Positions 10,528 to 18,680 of a stretch of DNA of 64,000 bases are shown piece after piece. The first letter of the stretch is position 1. The number at the start of each line of letters is the position of its first letter. The notes beneath the pieces are model-generated. The model saw only the letters and a program-made list of their open reading frames with translations. It did no database searches and had not been told where the DNA came from. Source of the stretch: Cupriavidus sp. (GTDB taxonomy: Bacteria; Pseudomonadota; Gammaproteobacteria; Burkholderiales; Burkholderiaceae); the NCBI GenBank assembly GCA_031180665.1, contig JAPSLP010000025.1, positions 19,456 through 83,455 on the forward strand, given 5' to 3'. The translations under genes were made by a program, and so were the position numbers.

Positions 10528-11886
10528 GTGACGCCGCGCCAGCCAGCCGACGCCACGCCGCACGTGCCTCGCTCGGCGACGAGGCCGGACGCGGCGGACC
10601 CGCCGGTCGCACCGACGGCGCCGACGGTGCTGCAGGCGCTGCCGGTGCTGGCCCGCAATATCACCCATTTCGTACGGCTGCTGCGCGGGGCCGGCCTGCC
10701 GCTGTCGCCGGCGCAGGCGGTCGACGCCCTGCAGGCGCTGCGGCACGTGGACCTGGGCCGGCGCGACGAGGTGCGCGCCACGCTGGCCGCGCTGATGCTG
10801 TCCGGCCCCGATCAACGGCCACTGTTCGATGCCGCCTTCGACCTGTTCTGGCGCGACCCCGACTGGGAGGGCAAGCTGCGCGCGCTGTTGCTGCCGCGCG
10901 TCGAGGCCGGCGCGCCGCCGCCCCGCCGCAGCAACCGGCTCGCCGATGCGCTGGCCGCGCGCGAGCCGCCCGCCGCTACGCCGGCACCGGCGCCGTCGCC
11001 CGCCGAAGAGCGCATCGGCGCGGTGCTGACCTTCTCGGCGCAGGAGCGGCTGGCACAACGCGACTTCGACACGCTGTCGGCCGACGAATGGCGCGCGCTG
11101 CAGCACCTGATCCGCTCGCGCCGCACGCATCTGGCAACTGAGCGCACGCGCCGGCTGCGCGCCGCCACGCACGGCACCCACGCCGACCTGCGGGCCAGCG
11201 CCCGTCTGGCGGTGCGCCAGCACGGCGAATGGATGCGCTGGAAATACCGCCGCCACGCCGAGCGCCGCCCGCCGCTGGTGCTGCTGCTCGATATCTCGGG
11301 ATCGATGAGCCAGTATTCGCGCGCGGTGCTGTACTTCTGTCATGCCTTGATGCAATCGCGCGAACGGCTGTCGGTCTTCCTGTTCGGCACGCGGCTGACT
11401 AATATCAGCCGGGCGCTGCGCGAGCGCGATCCCGACGACGCCGTCGATGCCATCGCGCAGCAGGTGCGCGACTGGGCCGGCGGCACGCGCATCGGCGCCG
11501 CGCTGGCGACCTTCAATCGCCAGTGGGCGCGCCGCACGCTGGGCGGCCGCGCCACCGTACTGCTGGTGACCGACGGACTCGATCACGAACGGATCGACCT
11601 GCTCGACGACGAGATGGCACGCCTGCGGCGCTTCGCCCATCGGATCGTCTGGCTGAACCCGCTGCTGCGCTACGCGGGGTTTTCGCCGCAGGCCCGCGGC
11701 GTGCAGGCGATCCTGCCGCATGTCGACGCGCTGCGCCCCGCCCACAACCTGGCCAGCCTGTTCGCGCTGGAATCGCTGCTTGCCGCCCCACCTTCCGCCG
11801 AGCCTGCCGCGACCCGCATGCGCCCCGGTCCGATCCCGGCCTGGCGAGCCGCCAACGACAAGGAGAACCCCGCATCATGGAAATGA
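10528..11886 (+). CDS. VWA domain-containing CoxE-like protein
   Basis: 452 residues. The first 230 or so are Pro/Ala/Arg-rich with little fold signal. The C-terminal VWA domain contains a MIDAS site: DISGSMS (DxSxS), a Thr in the GGTRIGAAL segment, and TDGLDHE. VWA proteins partner with MoxR ATPases to remodel or metallate a client, here presumably the Mo hydroxylase. The GTG start directly follows the TGA of the MoxR gene (TGAGTG) with GGGGAGC upstream, which indicates tight coupling. Its 3' end overlaps the CoxG-like gene by ten bases. Confidence 0.9.
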   Translation: MTPRQPADATPHVPRSATRPDAADPPVAPTAPTVLQALPVLARNITHFVRLLRGAGLPLSPAQAVDALQALRHVDLGRRDEVRATLAALMLSGPDQRPLFDAAFDLFWRDPDWEGKLRALLLPRVEAGAPPPRRSNRLADALAAREPPAATPAPAPSPAEERIGAVLTFSAQERLAQRDFDTLSADEWRALQHLIRSRRTHLATERTRRLRAATHGTHADLRASARLAVRQHGEWMRWKYRRHAERRPPLVLLLDISGSMSQYSRAVLYFCHALMQSRERLSVFLFGTRLTNISRALRERDPDDAVDAIAQQVRDWAGGTRIGAALATFNRQWARRTLGGRATVLLVTDGLDHERIDLLDDEMARLRRFAHRIVWLNPLLRYAGFSPQARGVQAILPHVDALRPAHNLASLFALESLLAAPPSAEPAATRMRPGPIPAWRAANDKENPASWK

Positions 11887-12473
11887 CCCAAACCCACCGG
11901 CTGCCGGTGCCGCAGCAGGTCGCCTGGGAGGCGTTGAACGACACCGCCCTGCTCCAGCATTGCATTCCCGGATGTGAGAGTATCGAGCCCGATGGCGAGA
12001 ACGCCTACCTGCTGAGCATGACGGCCGCGGTCGGGCCGGTGAAGGCGAAGTTCAAGGGCCGGATGGCGCTGCAGGACATCCAGGCACCGGACAGCTATAC
12101 CATCGCGTTCGACGGCCAGGGCGGCGCGGCCGGCTTCGGCAAGGGCACCGCGAAGGTGCGGCTGGACCCGGACGGCGACGAGACCGTGCTGTCGTACACG
12201 GTGCAGGCGCAAGTCGGTGGCAAGATCGCGCAGATCGGCTCGCGGCTGGTCGATGGTGCCGCGCGCAAGATGGCGGACACCTTCTTCACGCGCTTTTCCG
12301 AAGCGGTCAGCGGCGGCCAGCAGCCGGCCGACGGAGCGGCCGGTGAACCTTTGGCGGGCGAATCGAACCAAGCCACTGCGGCCGGCGAACAAGCAGGCGA
12401 ACAAGCAGGCGAACAGGCTGGCGAACAAACCAAACGGAAGCGATCATGGACAGCGTGGATCTCGAAGTCCTGA
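11877..12473 (+). CDS. CoxG-like carbon monoxide dehydrogenase subunit G (START-like/SRPBCC domain)
   Basis: 198 residues. Residues 1-145 form a CoxG domain of the SRPBCC superfamily (FTGxMxL-type core seen as FKGRMAL; GAARKMADTFFTRF at its end), a hydrophobic-pocket fold that in CoxG anchors CO dehydrogenase to the membrane. The tail is unusual: four GEQA-type tetrapeptides encoded by a 12-bp tandem repeat, then a basic Trp-containing end, KRKRSWTAWISKS, which could form a membrane-binding amphipathic segment. AAGGAGAA precedes the ATG. It overlaps the VWA gene at its start and the XdhC-like gene at its end. Confidence 0.88.
   Translation: MEMTQTHRLPVPQQVAWEALNDTALLQHCIPGCESIEPDGENAYLLSMTAAVGPVKAKFKGRMALQDIQAPDSYTIAFDGQGGAAGFGKGTAKVRLDPDGDETVLSYTVQAQVGGKIAQIGSRLVDGAARKMADTFFTRFSEAVSGGQQPADGAAGEPLAGESNQATAAGEQAGEQAGEQAGEQTKRKRSWTAWISKS
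12384..12431 (+). repeat. 12-bp tandem repeat, four units, in the coxG-like gene
   Basis: Four consecutive units of GGCGAACAAGCA; units 1-2 are identical, 3-4 diverged by a few bases. They encode GEQA/GEQT repeats in the linker between the CoxG domain and the basic C-terminal tail. Copy-number change by slippage would stay in frame and simply lengthen the linker. Confidence 0.9.
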
Positions 12474-13474
12474 AAAGCAGTGTGCGCTGGACCGCCGAGG
12501 GCCACCGCACGTTGCTGGTCACGGTAGTCAGGACCTGGGGCTCGTCGCCCCGCCCCGAGGGCGCGATGCTGGCGGTGCGTGACGACGGGCTGGTGGTCGG
12601 CTCGGTGTCGGGCGGCTGCATCGAGGACGACATCATCGACCGGGTCCGTCGCGAGGGCATCGCGGCTCGCGCGCCCGAGGCGATCAAGTACGGCATCAGC
12701 GCCGAGGAAGCGCACCGCTTCGGCCTGCCCTGCGGCGGCACCATCGAGCTGGTAGCCGAGCCGGTGAGCGCCGACAGCGGGCTGGCCGAGCTGCTCGACG
12801 CGGTCGAGAACGGCAGGCTGGTGACGCGGACCCTCGACATGGCAACCGGCAAGGCAACGCTCGGCCCGGCCGAGGCCACCGACGGCCTGACGTTCGATGG
12901 CCGCACGCTGGCGACGATCCACGGGCCGCGCTACCGGATGCTGGTGATCGGCGCCGGCCAGCTGTCGAAGTACCTGTGCCAGATCGCCGTCGGCCTGGGC
13001 TTCCAGGTCACGGTCTGCGATCCGCGCGAGGAATACACCGAGACCTGGGACATTCCCGGCGTCACCATGGTGCGCACCATGCCGGACGACACCGTGATCG
13101 AGATGAAGCTGGACGAGCGCTGCGCGGTGATCGCGCTGACGCACGACCCCAAGCTCGACGACCTCGCGCTGATGGAGGCCCTGCGCACGCGGGCCTTCTA
13201 TGTCGGCGCGCTGGGCTCGCGCCGCAACAACCAGGCGCGGCGCGAGCGCCTGAAGGAATTCGACCTGAACGACGCGCAGCTGGCGCGGTTGCACGGGCCG
13301 GTGGGCATCTATATCGGCAGCCGCACGCCGCCGGAGATCGCGATCTCGATCCTCGCCGAAGTGGTGGCGGCGAAGAATCACGTGTCGCTGCCCGACATCC
13401 TGCAGGTCGAGGGTGCCAAGGCCGCGCGCGAACTGGCCGCCAACGAGGCGAGCGCATGCAGTCCGGGCCGCTGA
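12446..13474 (+). CDS. XdhC/CoxI family molybdenum cofactor protein
   Basis: 342 residues. The N-terminal XdhC_CoxI domain has GSSPRPEGAML and GSVSGGCIEDD (about 30-60); the C-terminal Rossmann-like domain has VIGAGQLSKYL (about 167) and VGALGSRRNN. XdhC proteins bind and insert the sulfurated, often cytosine-type molybdenum cofactor into hydroxylases. The start lies 28 bases inside the end of the CoxG-like gene, and its 3' end overlaps the nucleotidyltransferase gene by 19 bases, so the last four genes form one tightly packed unit. Confidence 0.92.
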   Translation: MDSVDLEVLKSSVRWTAEGHRTLLVTVVRTWGSSPRPEGAMLAVRDDGLVVGSVSGGCIEDDIIDRVRREGIAARAPEAIKYGISAEEAHRFGLPCGGTIELVAEPVSADSGLAELLDAVENGRLVTRTLDMATGKATLGPAEATDGLTFDGRTLATIHGPRYRMLVIGAGQLSKYLCQIAVGLGFQVTVCDPREEYTETWDIPGVTMVRTMPDDTVIEMKLDERCAVIALTHDPKLDDLALMEALRTRAFYVGALGSRRNNQARRERLKEFDLNDAQLARLHGPVGIYIGSRTPPEIAISILAEVVAAKNHVSLPDILQVEGAKAARELAANEASACSPGR

Positions 13475-14064
13475 TCGATTCGGATCTGCCGGCCGGCATC
13501 CTGCTGGCCGCCGGCTACGGCCGCCGCTTCGATGCCACCGGCGCGCGCAACAAGCTGCTGCAGACGCTGCCGGACGGACGTACCGTGGCCTGGCACAGCG
13601 CCCGCACGCTGGCTACCGCGCTGCCCGGCGCGATCGCCGTGGTGCGGCCGGGACAGCCCGAGCTGGAACGGGAACTGAGCGAGGGCGGCTGCAAGGTATT
13701 GGCCTGCGCGCGCGCCGAGGCCGGCATGGGAGCGGCACTGGCGGCGGCGGTACAGGCCCGCGCCAACGCGCGCGGATGGTTGGTGGCGCTGGCCGACATG
13801 CCGTGGCTGCCGGTCGAACTGGTGCGAGCCGTGGCGCTGAGCGTGGTCGAGCCGGAGGCGAGCGCCGAAGCGATTGCCGCGCCGTGGCGCGACGGCCGGC
13901 GCGGCCACCCGGTCGCGTTCGGCCACGCCTGGCGCGATGCGCTGCTGCGGCTGGACGGCGACGAGGGCGCCCGCGCGCTGCTGCAGGGCCAGTCCGTGAC
14001 ACGCATCCTGACCGATCACGACGGCGCCTTCCGGGATGTGGACACGCCGGAAGATCTGCGTTGA
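13456..14064 (+). CDS. MobA-like nucleotidyltransferase family protein (MocA-type)
   Basis: 202 residues. The N-terminal signature is LLAAGYGRRF (LAAGxGxRxG type) with a nearby Lys in NKLLQTL, then an Asp in ALADMPWLP that binds Mg-NTP, and a C-terminal DVDTPEDL. This is a MobA/MocA-type NTP transferase, probably the CTP:molybdopterin cytidylyltransferase that makes the MCD cofactor used by CO dehydrogenase/xanthine dehydrogenase-type enzymes. That assignment rests on operon context. It is the last gene of the operon; a short hairpin, GGGCT/AGCCC, lies just after the stop at about 14072-14087. Confidence 0.88.
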   Translation: MQSGPLIDSDLPAGILLAAGYGRRFDATGARNKLLQTLPDGRTVAWHSARTLATALPGAIAVVRPGQPELERELSEGGCKVLACARAEAGMGAALAAAVQARANARGWLVALADMPWLPVELVRAVALSVVEPEASAEAIAAPWRDGRRGHPVAFGHAWRDALLRLDGDEGARALLQGQSVTRILTDHDGAFRDVDTPEDLR

Positions 14065-14150
14065 AGCGCAAGGGCTGAGCGCAGCCCCCTGCTCACCGAT
14101 TGCGCGCCCCTCTGCCGCGAGCGGGAGAGAGAAAAAGACGAAGCCTTCGA

Positions 14151-15542
14151 TCAGCCCTGATCGCTCTCTGCAAGACTGCGAAGGTACTCGCGGCTCCACC
14201 AGTGGACGTCCTGCGCCCGGATGTTCTCGAGCAGCTTCTGATGCCGGCTCTGCCGCTCGGCCAGCGGCATGTGCAGGGCCTGCTGAATCGCCTGCGCGGT
14301 GCCTTGGATATCGTAGGGATTGACCATCAGCGCTTCCTTCAGCTGCTCGGCGGCGCCGGCGAAGCGCGACAGCACCAGCACGCCGGGATCGTCGGGATCC
14401 TGCGCGGCGATATATTCCTTGGCGACCAGGTTCATGCCGTCGCGCAGCGGCGTCACCAGCGCGACGCGCGCCGCGCGGCACAGCCCCGGCAGGCGCCGGC
14501 GCGAGGTCGTGCGGTGGATATAGCGGATCGGCATCCAGTCCAGTTCGCCGTACTCGCCGTTGATCGCCCCGGACATGCCCTCCAGCTGGCGGCGCAGATC
14601 GGCATAGGCGTCGACCGACTCGCGCGACGGCGCGGCGATCTGGATCAGCGTGGCGCTCGAACGGTTTTCGGGATACTGCGCCAGCAGCGCCTGGAACGCC
14701 TTGAGACGCTCCGGCAGCCCCTTCGAGTAATCCATCCGGTCCACGCCCAGCAGCAGCCGCCGGCGCGCGTACTGGGCCATCATCATCTCGTAGGTTTCCT
14801 GCGCCTCGTGGCCCTTGCCCAGCGACACGAACTCGTCGACATCGATGCCGATCGGAAACGCCTGCGCCCGCACGGTGCGATGAAAGGCACGGTAGCGATG
14901 GTCGCCCATCGGCTCGGCGCCGGCCTCGGACTGTGCGTAGCGCGCAAAGTGCTCGAGGTCGGCCTGGCTCTGGAAGCCGATCAGGTCGTAGGCGAACAGC
15001 GCGCGCATCAGCCATTCGTGCTGCGGAATGGTGGTCAGGATCGGCGGCGGCGGCAGCGGAATATGGAGGAAGAAACCGATGCGCTGGCCGCATCCCATCG
15101 CCCGCAGTTCCGCGGCCAGCGGAATCAGGTGATAGTCGTGGATCCAGATCATGTCGTCCGGCCGCAGCAGCGGCGCCAGCTTGCGCGCGAACAGCTGGTT
15201 GACGCGGCGGTAGATATTCAGATGGCCGGCGTCGAAATCGGCGAGATCGACGCGGTAGTGGAACACCGGCCACAGCACGCCGTTGCTGTAGCCGAGGTAG
15301 TAGGCGTCGTGGTCCTCACGGCTCAAGTCGACCGTGGCCAGCGTCACGTCGCCGGCATGCTGCAGATGCAGTTCGCCTTCTCCGGGCGTGCCACCCTGCG
15401 CGGTCTCGACGACCCGGCCGCTCCAGCCGAACCACAGCCCGCCGGTGGCATTCAGCGTTTCGCCGAGCGCCACCGCGAGGCCGCCGGCGGCGGCATTGCG
15501 AGGGTCGGCGACGCGGTTGGATACCGCTACCAGTCTTGACAT
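14151..15542 (-). CDS. otsA: Alpha,alpha-trehalose-phosphate synthase (UDP-forming)
   Basis: 463 residues, normal for bacterial OtsA (GT20). Family motifs: SNRV near the N-terminus, GLWFGWSG (about 36-43), MIWIHDYHL (substrate and acid/base region), [21 protein letters not shown] (UDP-glucose binding) and [12 protein letters not shown]. It makes trehalose 6-phosphate from UDP-glucose and glucose 6-phosphate; OtsB from the same operon then removes the phosphate. AGGAGG lies three bases ahead of the ATG. It is the last gene of the operon otsB - GH15 - otsA and converges on the molybdenum hydroxylase operon. Confidence 0.95.
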   Translation of the reverse strand: MSRLVAVSNRVADPRNAAAGGLAVALGETLNATGGLWFGWSGRVVETAQGGTPGEGELHLQHAGDVTLATVDLSREDHDAYYLGYSNGVLWPVFHYRVDLADFDAGHLNIYRRVNQLFARKLAPLLRPDDMIWIHDYHLIPLAAELRAMGCGQRIGFFLHIPLPPPPILTTIPQHEWLMRALFAYDLIGFQSQADLEHFARYAQSEAGAEPMGDHRYRAFHRTVRAQAFPIGIDVDEFVSLGKGHEAQETYEMMMAQYARRRLLLGVDRMDYSKGLPERLKAFQALLAQYPENRSSATLIQIAAPSRESVDAYADLRRQLEGMSGAINGEYGELDWMPIRYIHRTTSRRRLPGLCRAARVALVTPLRDGMNLVAKEYIAAQDPDDPGVLVLSRFAGAAEQLKEALMVNPYDIQGTAQAIQQALHMPLAERQSRHQKLLENIRAQDVHWWSREYLRSLAESDQG

Positions 15543-15597
15543 AGGCCTCCTGTGTGGCGACGCGCCGGCGCGCGCCGCCCGGTGAATCGGGGCCGGC

Positions 15598-17460
15598 TCA
15601 GATCACCGCGTCCCATGGCGACGACAGGCGCATCGCGCCGTTGATCAGGCCGACCATCGAATAGGTCTGCGGGAAATTGCCCCACATTTCGCCGGTGACC
15701 GGGTGCGTGTCCTCGGACAGCAGGCCGAGCGGATTGCGCGCGGCCAGCATCGCCTCGAAGATCTCGCGTGCCTGTTCCTTGCGGCCGATGCGCGCGAGCG
15801 CATCGATCCGCCAGAACGTACAGATGTTGAAGGCAGTCTCTGGCTTGCCGAAATCGTCAGGTGCCTCGTAGCGGCGCATGTACGGACCGTCGCACAGCAC
15901 CTCCTCCAGGCGCTCGATCGTCGCGACGAAGCGCGCGTCGCGCGGATCGATGAAGCCGACCTCGGCCATCAGCAGCACGCTGGCATCGAGTTCGCGTCCG
16001 CCGAAGCTTTCGGCGAAGGCCTGGCGTTCCTCGCTCCACGATTCGCGCAGGATGCGCTCGCGCATCGTGTCTGCATGCCGGCGCCAGTAGGCCGCGCGCG
16101 ACGGCAGTTGCAATTCGTCGCCGATCTTGGCGAGCCGGTCGCAGGCCGCCCAGCTCATCAGCGCGGACGAGGTATGCACCCGTGCGCGCGTGCGCAGCTC
16201 CCACATGCCGGCATCGGGCGTGCCGAACACGCGCACCGCCTGTTCGCCGACCTGTTCCAGCACGCGGTATTCGGCCGGGCCGCCGCGATGCAGCAGCCGG
16301 TGGTCGTGGAAGGCCTGCGCGGCCCCGAGCACCACGTTGCCGTAGACGTCGTGCTGGAAGTGTTCCTGGGCCTGGTTGCCGACCCGCACCGGCCCCATGC
16401 CGCGATAGCCGGCGACATGGTCGAGCACGCTCTCGGGCAGTTCGCGCTCGAGGCCGATGCCGTACAGCGGCTGGATATGGCCGTCCTTGGACTGCATCAC
16501 CACATTGGACATCCAGCGCAGATAGTCTTCCATGGTGCCGACTTCGGACAGGCTGTTGAGCGCGCGGATCACGAAGAAGGCATCGCGCAGCCAGCAGAAG
16601 CGATAGTCCCAGTTGCGGCCGCTGTGCGGCGCCTCGGGAATGCTGGTGGTCATCGCGGCGACGATCGCGCCGGTCTCCTCGTACAGCGACATCTTCAGCG
16701 TGATGGCGGCGCGGATCACCGCGTCCTGCCATTCGCGCGGCACCGCCAGCCGGCGCGTCCACAGCTTCCAGTACGCGATGGTCTCCTGCTCGAAGTCGCG
16801 CGCGGTCTCGTCCACGCCGTGCTGCAGCGTCTCGTCGGGGCCGAGGATGAAGTTCATGCCCTGCGTGACCAGGAACGGCGTGTTGGCCATCACATAGGTC
16901 AGCGGCGCATCGGTGGTCATGCGCAGCGTCATGTCGTCGCCGATGAAGCGTACGTGGCTGCTGCCCCGCGAGATCTGCGGCACCGTGCGGCCCCAGTTGA
17001 AGCGCGGCGCGATCGAGACGCGCACGCGCGGCGCGCCCTTGATCGGGCGGATGCGCCGCACCAGCGTCAGCGGACGGAAATAGCGGCCCAGCCGGAAGAA
17101 GCGCGGCGCGAAATCGGTGATCTCCAGGCAGTTGCCGTGGCGGTCGGTCAGGCGCGTGCGCAGCACCGCGGTGTTGGGCTCGTACCATTGGCGCGATTCG
17201 GCGAAATCCTCGATCTCGATCGAGAAATGGCCGGCGTTCTCGCTCGGGTCGAGCAGCGCGTTGAAGACCGGATCGCCGTCGAAGCGCGGCAGGCAGCACC
17301 AGACGATGCGGCCGCGCGAATCGACCAGCGCCGAGAAGGCGCAGTTGCCGATCATGCCCAGCGATAGCGAAGGCGGGCAATATCGCCCGCCTTGCTGTGT
17401 GCCGTCGCGGTTGAGCTCGTCGGCGCGGTTGCGCGCTACCCCGGATTCAGGCTGACTCAC
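15598..17460 (-). CDS. Glycoside hydrolase family 15 protein (glucoamylase/trehalase-like)
   Basis: 620 residues. An N-terminal beta-sandwich has YCPPSLSLGMIGNCAFSALV and WCCLPRFDGDPVF; the (alpha/alpha)6 barrel has NWDYRFCWLRDA, FQHDVYGNV and a C-terminal LLSEDTHPVTGEMWGNFPQTYS, the region with the catalytic Glu in GH15. Related enzymes hydrolyse alpha-glucosidic bonds of maltodextrins or trehalose. Lying between the two trehalose synthesis genes suggests trehalose turnover, but substrate cannot be read from the sequence. The family usually has His after the Ser of the last motif; here it is Met. I chose the GTG at 17460, with AAGGGGGAA four to five bases upstream and 14 bases after the otsB stop. 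Confidence 0.88.
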   Translation of the reverse strand: MSQPESGVARNRADELNRDGTQQGGRYCPPSLSLGMIGNCAFSALVDSRGRIVWCCLPRFDGDPVFNALLDPSENAGHFSIEIEDFAESRQWYEPNTAVLRTRLTDRHGNCLEITDFAPRFFRLGRYFRPLTLVRRIRPIKGAPRVRVSIAPRFNWGRTVPQISRGSSHVRFIGDDMTLRMTTDAPLTYVMANTPFLVTQGMNFILGPDETLQHGVDETARDFEQETIAYWKLWTRRLAVPREWQDAVIRAAITLKMSLYEETGAIVAAMTTSIPEAPHSGRNWDYRFCWLRDAFFVIRALNSLSEVGTMEDYLRWMSNVVMQSKDGHIQPLYGIGLERELPESVLDHVAGYRGMGPVRVGNQAQEHFQHDVYGNVVLGAAQAFHDHRLLHRGGPAEYRVLEQVGEQAVRVFGTPDAGMWELRTRARVHTSSALMSWAACDRLAKIGDELQLPSRAAYWRRHADTMRERILRESWSEERQAFAESFGGRELDASVLLMAEVGFIDPRDARFVATIERLEEVLCDGPYMRRYEAPDDFGKPETAFNICTFWRIDALARIGRKEQAREIFEAMLAARNPLGLLSEDTHPVTGEMWGNFPQTYSMVGLINGAMRLSSPWDAVI

Positions 17461-17474
17461 AAACTTCCCCCTTG

Positions 17475-18350
17475 TCAGGATGAGGTGGTGGACGCGGATG
17501 GATTGGCGCCGTCGCCGGGCGGGCCTGCGGTGGCCGCGGCGACGTGCGCAGCGTCGGTACCGGTGTCGACGGCATGCGCGGTGGAACGCTTGCTCGCCTC
17601 GCCGGTCTGCCCGGCCGCACCGCCATCGAGCGCCTTCGCGCTGCGATGCAGCCACGCGCGCAGGTCCGCAGGCGCCGGCACGCTGACGGTGGCGGCGCTC
17701 GGCCGCTGGCCGACCAGCACGCCGACGCCGCCCAGATGGGCGACCATCGCAAAGCCGTCTTCGTCGGTCACGTCGTCGCCGGCAAAGATCGGCATGCGGC
17801 CGGCAAAAGGCGGCGAGCGCATGATCAGCTCGACCGCGCTGCCCTTGGTGACGCCGGCCGGCTTGACCTCGACCACCATCTTGCCGTGGAGCATTTCCAG
17901 TCCGCTGACGTCGCCCAGCGCCTGGGCGACCTGCTCGCGCACCAGCGTCTCGAGCTCGGGCGCGGCGCGGTAGTGCACCGCCAGCGCCATCGGCTTGCGC
18001 TCGAGCCGCAACCCGGGATGGGCCTGCGCGAAATCCTCGAGCCGGCGATGCAGCCGGTCCAGGTCGGGCGCTGGCACTTCGAGCCGCCGGCCCTCGGCGT
18101 CGCGCAGTTCGGCGCCGTGCACGCCCGCGGTGGGCAATTGCAGCGGCGCGAGGAAGGCGTCCAGTTCGGCGATGGTGCGTCCGGATACGATCGCGACCGC
18201 GCCGCCCAGCTGCCGGTGCAGCGTGCGCAGGGTTCCCACCAGTCCCGCCTCGACCTGCACGAGCTCCGGGCGTGGCGCCAGGTCGGCCAGCGTGCCGTCG
18301 AAGTCGAGGAATAGCGCGTTATCGGGATCGATCAGCGGAAGGGATGACAT
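17475..18350 (-). CDS. otsB: Trehalose-phosphatase
   Basis: 291 residues, HAD superfamily. Motif I is FLDFDGTLADLAPRP with the nucleophile Asp; motif II is VSGRTIAEL; the C-terminal acidic motif is FAGDDVTDEDGF. It dephosphorylates trehalose 6-phosphate to trehalose. After the HAD domain, the last 45 or so residues are a Thr/Ala/Gly-rich tail of low complexity that is not needed for the fold. The ATG at 18350 fits the family start. It is the first gene of the trehalose operon and is divergent from ilvA. Confidence 0.94.
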   Translation of the reverse strand: MSSLPLIDPDNALFLDFDGTLADLAPRPELVQVEAGLVGTLRTLHRQLGGAVAIVSGRTIAELDAFLAPLQLPTAGVHGAELRDAEGRRLEVPAPDLDRLHRRLEDFAQAHPGLRLERKPMALAVHYRAAPELETLVREQVAQALGDVSGLEMLHGKMVVEVKPAGVTKGSAVELIMRSPPFAGRMPIFAGDDVTDEDGFAMVAHLGGVGVLVGQRPSAATVSVPAPADLRAWLHRSAKALDGGAAGQTGEASKRSTAHAVDTGTDAAHVAAATAGPPGDGANPSASTTSS

Positions 18351-18680
18351 CGCCGCACACCGTATCACGATAGCTTGACGAGCGTCCACCGGACGGCGTC
18401 CTACAAGGCGGATGCGCCACCGGGGCACGGCCGCCGCCCGCGGGTGCACTGGGGCGGTGCGGTGCGGGGGGACGGCTTGCACCATCGTCCGGCACCGCGC
18501 GCCATGCGAACCCGGCGCCGCCCGATCCTTTATCATTAGCGGTTTCCCGAACGCCAAGGCCGATGCCGGGCGCGGCGCAAGCAGCGCGCGCCGCGACCCC
18601 TCGCCGCCCGCGCGCCCCGCCCCGGCGCCGGCCCTGCGCCTTCTCCGTCCATCCAATCCGGCCCCGCGCCGGTCGTCGAC
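18351..18680. other. Divergent intergenic region otsB / ilvA
   Basis: 330 bases holding the promoters of the trehalose operon and ilvA. The only AT-rich patch toward ilvA is TTTATCATTAG at 18529-18539, which can serve as a -10 (TATCAT), but no matching -35 is seen. Near otsB, CTATCGTGATACG (minus strand, about 18358-18372) is a weak candidate. I see no attenuator-like peptide or T-box ahead of ilvA. Confidence 0.4.

Noticed and set aside
9571..11745. A 724-codon open frame opposite the MoxR and VWA genes
   Set aside because: The sense genes have intact Walker and MIDAS motifs; the antisense frame is a composition artefact.
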